Below are positions 59,300 through 64,000 of a stretch of 64,000 nt of DNA, in pieces. The position numbers and the translations under genes are program-made. The stretch's first letter is position 1. Each line of letters begins with the position of its first letter. Under the pieces are notes generated by a model. It was given only the letters and a program-made list of their open reading frames with translations, searched no databases and was not told the origin of the DNA. Origin of the DNA: Ornatilinea sp. (GTDB lineage: Bacteria > Chloroflexota > Anaerolineae > Anaerolineales > Anaerolineaceae); the NCBI GenBank assembly GCA_018433975.1, contig JAHDQE010000034.1, positions 52,575 to 116,574 on the forward strand. The letters run 5' to 3'.

Positions 59300-60046
59300 A
59301 TGAAAGACACAACAGAAAATGTTGAATCAGTACGAATCGCCATGCTGATAGACGGAGATAATGCCCAGCCTTCTCTGATGAGTAATATGCTCGCTGAGAC
59401 CGGCAAGTACGGCTTCGTCACAATTCGGCGGATTTACGGTGATTGGACTACGGCCAACATGAATGGGTGGAAGGATACCCTTCAAACTCATGCGATCCAG
59501 CCGATTCAACAGTTTCGATATACGATAGGAAAAAATGCTACAGATAGTGCAATGATTATTGATGCCATGGACGTCCTGTATGAGGGGATTGTAAATGGCT
59601 TTTGTCTGGTTTCAAGCGATAGTGATTACACTCGTTTGGCAACACGCATCCGGGAAAAAGGTTTTTTCGTGATGGGAATCGGAAAAAAAATGACTCCCCG
59701 GGCCTTTGTCAATGCCTGCAATGTTTTTGTTTACACGGAGAATCTCGTCCCCGATAGTGTCGTCTCAAAACGATCCTCAACCCGTAAAACATCCGGCACA
59801 TCCGACACGCCGGATCCTCAAAAACTGCTCGATCAGGCCTTTGATCTGGCAGTGCAGGACGACGGATGGGCAAATTTAGGTGTAGTCGGACAGCATTTAC
59901 GGCAGCTTGACCCCGGGTTTGATCCCCGGACGTATGGTTATAAGCAATTATCTTTGCTCATTCGAGCTTATCCTGAAAAATTCAAGGTTCGGGAAGTAAA
60001 ACAAGCCAACGGGACTTCCATTATTTCTTTACGCTTGAAAGAATAA
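59300..60046 (+). CDS. NYN-domain (PIN-like) nuclease with OST-HTH/LOTUS domain
   Basis: 248 residues; GGGAG before the ATG. NYN/LabA domain (about 10-150) with acidic residues in AMLIDGDNAQPSLMSN, KNATDSAMIIDAMDVLYEG and CLVSSDSDYTRLATRIREKGFFVMGIG, the metal site of PIN-like ribonucleases. A Ser/Thr-rich linker (about 158-172) is followed by a C-terminal OST-HTH/LOTUS-like domain (KLLDQAFDLAVQDDGWANLGVVGQHLRQLDPGFDPRTYGYKQLSLLIRAYPEKFKV), an RNA-binding winged helix. The pairing is found in bacterial and eukaryotic RNA-control proteins. The RNA target is unknown. It is monocistronic with its own terminator. Confidence 0.92.
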   Translation: MKDTTENVESVRIAMLIDGDNAQPSLMSNMLAETGKYGFVTIRRIYGDWTTANMNGWKDTLQTHAIQPIQQFRYTIGKNATDSAMIIDAMDVLYEGIVNGFCLVSSDSDYTRLATRIREKGFFVMGIGKKMTPRAFVNACNVFVYTENLVPDSVVSKRSSTRKTSGTSDTPDPQKLLDQAFDLAVQDDGWANLGVVGQHLRQLDPGFDPRTYGYKQLSLLIRAYPEKFKVREVKQANGTSIISLRLKE

Positions 60047-60050
60047 AACA

Positions 60051-60098
60051 AAAACCTCTCTTTTTTGCACAGCTAAGCGAGCAAAAAAGAGAGGTTTT
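60051..60098 (+). terminator. Strong terminator of the NYN gene
   Basis: A perfect 18-bp stem, AAAACCTCTCTTTTTTGC (60051-60068) with 60081-60098, and a 12-base loop, starting five bases after the stop. It ends in TTTTAT. Confidence 0.88.
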
Positions 60099-60112
60099 AT
60101 AATCAAACGACA

Positions 60113-60148
60113 AAACAAGCTGGCTCATAGAAACGAGCAGGCTTGTTT
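60113..60148 (-). terminator. Terminator of smc
   Basis: AAACAAGCTGGCTC (60113-60126) and GAGCAGGCTTGTTT (60135-60148) pair with two central mismatches and an 8-base loop. T-tract on each side; ten bases after the smc stop. Confidence 0.75.
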
Positions 60149-60157
60149 CTTTTATAA

Positions 60158-63100
60158 TTATTGTGCCATTTCCTCGCCCACTTCATCCAGTTTCAGACTG
60201 ATGACCTGGCTCGCAGAATCCCTCCCCATGGTGACCCCATAAATCACATCCGAAATCTGGACTGTATTCCTGTTGTGCGTGATGACAATAAATTGGGTTT
60301 CCTGGCTCAGATCTTTTAAGAGCTCGCAGAATCGCCCCACATTAGCTTCGTCCAGAGCTGCGTCAACTTCATCCAGTACACAAAACGGCGTGGGGGAAAC
60401 CTTTAGAAGGGAAAATATCAGAGCAACTGCTGTTAAACTCCGCTCTCCACCGGAAAGAAGAGAAAGTCCCTGCGTCCTTCTCCCGGGAAGACGTGCTTCA
60501 ATATCGATTCCTCCCTCGGTTGGGTTTTCTTCATCCTGCAAAACTAATCGGGCCGAACCACCACCAAATAAGCGGGTAAACATTTTTTTGAACTCTGCTG
60601 CCACAGCATCAAAGGTCTTACGGAACTCTGTCCGCATCAAATCATCCAGCTCCGAAATAACTTTACGCAAATCCTGATCGGCTTTCTCCAAATCGGAAAG
60701 TTGATGCTTCATAAAACCAAACCGTTTTTGGACAGAATTAAATTCTTTCTCGGCATCCGGATTGATTGCCCCTAAACGGCGCAGCTGTCCGCGCAAACGC
60801 TTGATATTTTCTTCAAGATCGCTTGCTATTTCAGTAACAATCGGGAGCTGTTTAACCATACTTCCAAAAGGCAATGGGTTCGGCCCCGACAAACCGCCGC
60901 CATCCTCAAATGAGACCAGGCCAAAATCTTCCTGAATTTTCTCCCTCATCTGGTCCAGGGATTCTTTTTGCCGGGTCACTTCCAGTTGAGCCTGCGTTTC
61001 ATGTCGCTCTGCGATGGCTAAGGTCTGGCGGATCGGAGTTTGCGCTTCCTGTAAAGCATTATAGACGGCATCTAATTGATTCAAATCCGCTTCAGCAGGA
61101 GAAATTTTAGATAACAGTTCTTCCAAAAGCAAATTTAACCGGTTCTCCTCAACCTTCAACTCACCTCTTTGCTGCTCGATCTCCTCAATTTCACTGGTGA
61201 TCGTATCAATCCGCTTCTCGATGGAGGACCGTCTTTGCTGGTTATTCGAAATTAATCCCTGAAATTCCTGCACGCGCTTCTCAGCATCTTTCAACGCACG
61301 GGTAGCCACCGCAACATTTGTACTCCAATGAGCTACATTTGCTTGAAGCTCACCTACGGGATAAGCATTCAGTCGATTCCGGTATTCGCGAATTTCTTCG
61401 TTAAATTCTTTAATCTCCGCATCGACTGAAGTAATCTGGCGTCCCAATTCAACGTTTTTATCATCAAACCGTTTTATTTGGCTTTCAGTTTCCCGAATCT
61501 GCTTTAGCTGCCAGTTGCTCCTTTCACGAAGCTGTTCCAATTTAAGACTGGCCTGTTGGTGAAGTTTATTAGCTTGTCTCAACTCATTTTGAAGATGATT
61601 TCGCTTGGCTTCAAATATTTTTTTGTTCTTTTGAGCCTCAACAAGTTCCTTTTTTATATTTTCAATCTCACGGTCCAACTGTGTAATTTCTTGTTCCACA
61701 ACCCGTAAATCTTCACGCAGCTCTCGTTTTCTCCGGGGCCGCGCAATCATTCCGGACCGCCCGTCTCGCCCCACAATCAACACGCCGCTTCCCAGAAAAA
61801 CTTCACCCTGCAAGGTAACAACGCTGTAATTCTCCGGCATGCTGGATTGCAGCTTCCTCGCACTTTCCCGGTCTTCAACAAGGACAACATGATCCAAAAG
61901 ACTGCTGTACAGGTTTTGATACTTCTCTGGAAGTGAAACCACTTTAGACGCAATTCCGACAATACCTTCTCCGCTGGGAACACGGAACTCGCTCTTTCTG
62001 ATTTTTGCATCATTCGGAATCAAAACAGCCCGGCCCTTTTCGCCCGAACCCAATGCTTCAAAAACCTGAGACATATCTACATTCGAATCCATCCAGAGAG
62101 CATCAAGATAGTTACCCAATACAGCCGCAATAGCCACCTCGTACTCCGGTGGCACATCCAATATATTGCTGATCGGGACAAAGTTTCCCTTCAAGCCGCC
62201 CTTCTTGGCTCCCTCCAGGACAAATTTTGCGCCCTGGTTTAAACCGCTGAATGATTTTTCCGCTTGTTCCAAGACGCTGATTTCGGCCGAGAGACGCGCT
62301 TTTTGGGTTTCTAACTTATTCTTTTGTTCATAAGCTGTTTTTTGCTTTGCATCGATCGCGTTGTTCTCGTTTTGCAAATTCTTTAGCTGATTCTCGGACT
62401 CCTGATATTCCTGCTCAAGGTTTAATTGTTGGATCCTGGCCTGCTCAATTTCTTCTCTGCATTTTTCAATTTCCTGGTTGTATCCTTCTGCCGCATTTCT
62501 ATAATTCCCAATGGATCGGGATAAATCTTCAAATCGATTTTTCGCCTCATTTAACTGCGCCGTTAAACGGACTTTTTTAGTTTCAGCCTCAACCAGTTGG
62601 GTCCGGAAATTTCTGATCGCCTGATCAATTTTGTTTTTCTCATCAAGCCGGGTATTTAAAGCCTGTTTTGCCGTAGTCAGCTGCTCTTCCGCTTCTTTAT
62701 GCTCAGCCCGTACATTTTCAATTTCTTCACGAATATCACGCTGTCTCCCCAACCTTGCCTGATATTCTTCCTCCAGCTTTAACAAATCGGATTTCAGGTT
62801 TTGCATCTGTTTTTGAGAAGCCCGGTCACGCTCATCCAAAACGGCCAGACTCCTGCTGGTTTTCTCTCGTTCCAGATGGAGCTCTGACGATTCTCCATGC
62901 CAGATATTTAATTGATCGCGCAGCGCTTTGATCTTGGCGCGAGCCTCGAACACCTCTTTCTCGGATTGAACTTGCTTTAAACGCGCTTCTTCCAATGCCT
63001 GCTCTTGCGTTTTAAGTGTCTTTCTGGCACGGTATAAATCTTTTAAACTGTTGTGCCAATGATACCCATACCAATCGCGCAGCAGGATTTGCAGGTCGTC

Positions 63101-63763
63101 CTTCACCTGGTTGTACTCATGAGCTCGTCGGGCCTGTCTTTCCAGGCTTTTAAGTCGGGGCTCCAGCTCGCTCAGGATATCCTGAGCCCGTTCAATATTT
63201 CGCCGGGTTTTGTCCAGTCGGCCCAGAGCTTCTTCTCTTCGGGACCGATACAGCCCAATACCCGCTGCTTCTTCAAAAAACTTCCGTCTTTCCTCGGGGC
63301 GAAGCGAAAGCGCCGTGTCAACCAACCCCTGCCCAATGATGGTGTAGGTTCGTTCAGCCAATCCCGACTGAGCAAGAAGTTCATGGAATTCACGAAGCCG
63401 GACCCGTTGTCCATTGAGCAGATATTCATTCTGTCCATCGCGATAGGCCCGTCTGGTTAATGCCACTTCGGAATAATCGATCGGCAGCCACCCATCTTCA
63501 TTGTCAAATGTAATGGTTGCCGACGCCATAGATGCTCTGGAACGATGTTCAGAACCAGAGAAAATCATATCTTCTGTTTTTCGCCCTCTCAATAATGAGT
63601 ACGCTTGCTCCCCCAACACCCAGCGAATCGCGTCGGCAATGTTTGATTTTCCGGATCCATTAGGCCCAACAACGGCCGTAATATCCACCGGATATTTAAA
63701 TAGGGTTCTGCTTGCAAAGGTTTTATACCCTTGTAACTCTAAGGACTTAAGTCTTGCTACCAT
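60158..63763 (-). CDS. smc: Chromosome segregation protein SMC
   Basis: 1201 residues, the normal length. N-terminal Walker A GPNGSGKSN (33-41) and Q-loop, long coiled coil (about 170-500 and 690-1000), hinge domain (about 505-670, with GLKGNFVPISNILDVPPEYEVAIAAVLGNYLDALW) and C-terminal signature LLSGGERSLTAVALIF with Walker B FCVLDEVDAALDE. SMC dimers bind ScpA/ScpB and extrude DNA loops to fold and separate the chromosome. AAGGAAGG precedes the ATG, 28 bases after the RNase III stop, the common rnc-smc order. scpA and scpB are not in the window. Confidence 0.98.
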   Translation of the reverse strand: MVARLKSLELQGYKTFASRTLFKYPVDITAVVGPNGSGKSNIADAIRWVLGEQAYSLLRGRKTEDMIFSGSEHRSRASMASATITFDNEDGWLPIDYSEVALTRRAYRDGQNEYLLNGQRVRLREFHELLAQSGLAERTYTIIGQGLVDTALSLRPEERRKFFEEAAGIGLYRSRREEALGRLDKTRRNIERAQDILSELEPRLKSLERQARRAHEYNQVKDDLQILLRDWYGYHWHNSLKDLYRARKTLKTQEQALEEARLKQVQSEKEVFEARAKIKALRDQLNIWHGESSELHLEREKTSRSLAVLDERDRASQKQMQNLKSDLLKLEEEYQARLGRQRDIREEIENVRAEHKEAEEQLTTAKQALNTRLDEKNKIDQAIRNFRTQLVEAETKKVRLTAQLNEAKNRFEDLSRSIGNYRNAAEGYNQEIEKCREEIEQARIQQLNLEQEYQESENQLKNLQNENNAIDAKQKTAYEQKNKLETQKARLSAEISVLEQAEKSFSGLNQGAKFVLEGAKKGGLKGNFVPISNILDVPPEYEVAIAAVLGNYLDALWMDSNVDMSQVFEALGSGEKGRAVLIPNDAKIRKSEFRVPSGEGIVGIASKVVSLPEKYQNLYSSLLDHVVLVEDRESARKLQSSMPENYSVVTLQGEVFLGSGVLIVGRDGRSGMIARPRRKRELREDLRVVEQEITQLDREIENIKKELVEAQKNKKIFEAKRNHLQNELRQANKLHQQASLKLEQLRERSNWQLKQIRETESQIKRFDDKNVELGRQITSVDAEIKEFNEEIREYRNRLNAYPVGELQANVAHWSTNVAVATRALKDAEKRVQEFQGLISNNQQRRSSIEKRIDTITSEIEEIEQQRGELKVEENRLNLLLEELLSKISPAEADLNQLDAVYNALQEAQTPIRQTLAIAERHETQAQLEVTRQKESLDQMREKIQEDFGLVSFEDGGGLSGPNPLPFGSMVKQLPIVTEIASDLEENIKRLRGQLRRLGAINPDAEKEFNSVQKRFGFMKHQLSDLEKADQDLRKVISELDDLMRTEFRKTFDAVAAEFKKMFTRLFGGGSARLVLQDEENPTEGGIDIEARLPGRRTQGLSLLSGGERSLTAVALIFSLLKVSPTPFCVLDEVDAALDEANVGRFCELLKDLSQETQFIVITHNRNTVQISDVIYGVTMGRDSASQVISLKLDEVGEEMAQ

Positions 63764-63791
63764 TCGCCTTCCTTAATGAAATAAATTGTTA

Positions 63792-64000
63792 TTAATTTCC
63801 AAGACCAAGGCGATTTAATGCATCGGCCGCAGCTGCTTTAGTGGCCGCCTGCTTTCCATGGCCACTGCCATTTCCATATACTTTTCCGGCAACAAGCACA
63901 TCCACCTCAAACACCTTCGAATGGTCGGGGCCGGAGGAACTGCGGGTAATGTATTGCGGGGTAGGAAGTCCCTGAGCCTGAACCCATTCCTGAAAGCTCG
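63792..64000 (-). CDS. rnc: Ribonuclease III, C-terminal dsRNA-binding part
   Basis: The last 68 residues of a gene that continues past the window. The reading is FQEWVQAQGLPTPQYITRS, then GPDHSKVFEVDVLV, then GNGSGHGKQAATKAAAADALNRLG. This is a full double-stranded RNA-binding domain with the GPDH loop and the KQAA helix of RNase III. RNase III cuts rRNA precursors and structured mRNAs. It lies directly before smc on the same strand. The catalytic domain is not visible here. Confidence 0.93.
   Translation of the reverse strand, partial: SFQEWVQAQGLPTPQYITRSSSGPDHSKVFEVDVLVAGKVYGNGSGHGKQAATKAAAADALNRLGLGN

Overview
The window reads as a chromosomal segment of an anaerobic Chloroflexota bacterium, most likely class Anaerolineae. 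This is inferred from the mix of families: Thr/Pro/Arg-rich linkers in a secreted lipoprotein, YfhO-type membrane proteins, a Wzm/Wzt-type exporter, a Tat-exported L,D-transpeptidase with CcdA/TlpA, a heterodimeric ABC exporter of the TM287/288 type, and the smc-rnc neighbourhood. No 16S rRNA gene is present, so the placement is not proven. Genes are densely packed; most from 11 kb onward lie on the minus strand.

Layout. 1-5.4 kb: end of a DgkA-like kinase, a TIM-barrel protein, two orphan response regulators, a C39-like protease fold, exonuclease III, DUF192 and a LysM/M23 peptidase. 5.5-11 kb: an unrecognised two-gene unit with winged-helix-like segments, tRNA-Arg(UCU) with its own terminator, then hsp20-lon-receiver. 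11-21 kb: a minus-strand operon with a duplicated two-gene membrane-protein module (polytopic protein + YfhO-like protein, twice), followed by MoxR and DUF58. 21-25 kb: a zinc-ribbon coiled-coil protein, apparently leaderless, joined to a membrane-anchored NACHT-HEAT protein; then DUF167 and YggT. 25-43 kb: a cell-surface polysaccharide cluster with a Wzm/Wzt-like exporter, three tandem FemAB/GNAT-like paralogues plus a fourth relative, a DegT/DnrJ aminotransferase, five GT2 and one GT4 glycosyltransferases, and a secreted GH16 enzyme. 43-51 kb: YggS, PgeF, a Trx-like/DUF2085 fusion, TlpA, CcdA, L,D-transpeptidase, HutH, a phytol-kinase-like protein and SmpB. 51-64 kb: a P-loop protein, TypA/BipA, an asymmetric ABC exporter pair with a MarR regulator, an NYN-domain protein, SMC and the end of RNase III.

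How the genes work together. The 25-43 kb cluster looks like one programme: sugars are assembled by GT2/GT4 enzymes, decorated by an aminotransferase and FemAB-like acyl or aminoacyl transferases, exported by Wzm/Wzt and trimmed by GH16. Its unusual parts are the expansion of FemAB-like proteins and a C-terminal helical module shared by four GT2s, doubled in one of them. The second self-contained unit is at 54.4-59.1 kb: MarR with two identical palindromic operators, each at a predicted transcription start, a heterodimeric exporter with one degenerate ATP site, and between them a small membrane-protein gene that appears to have lost one base.
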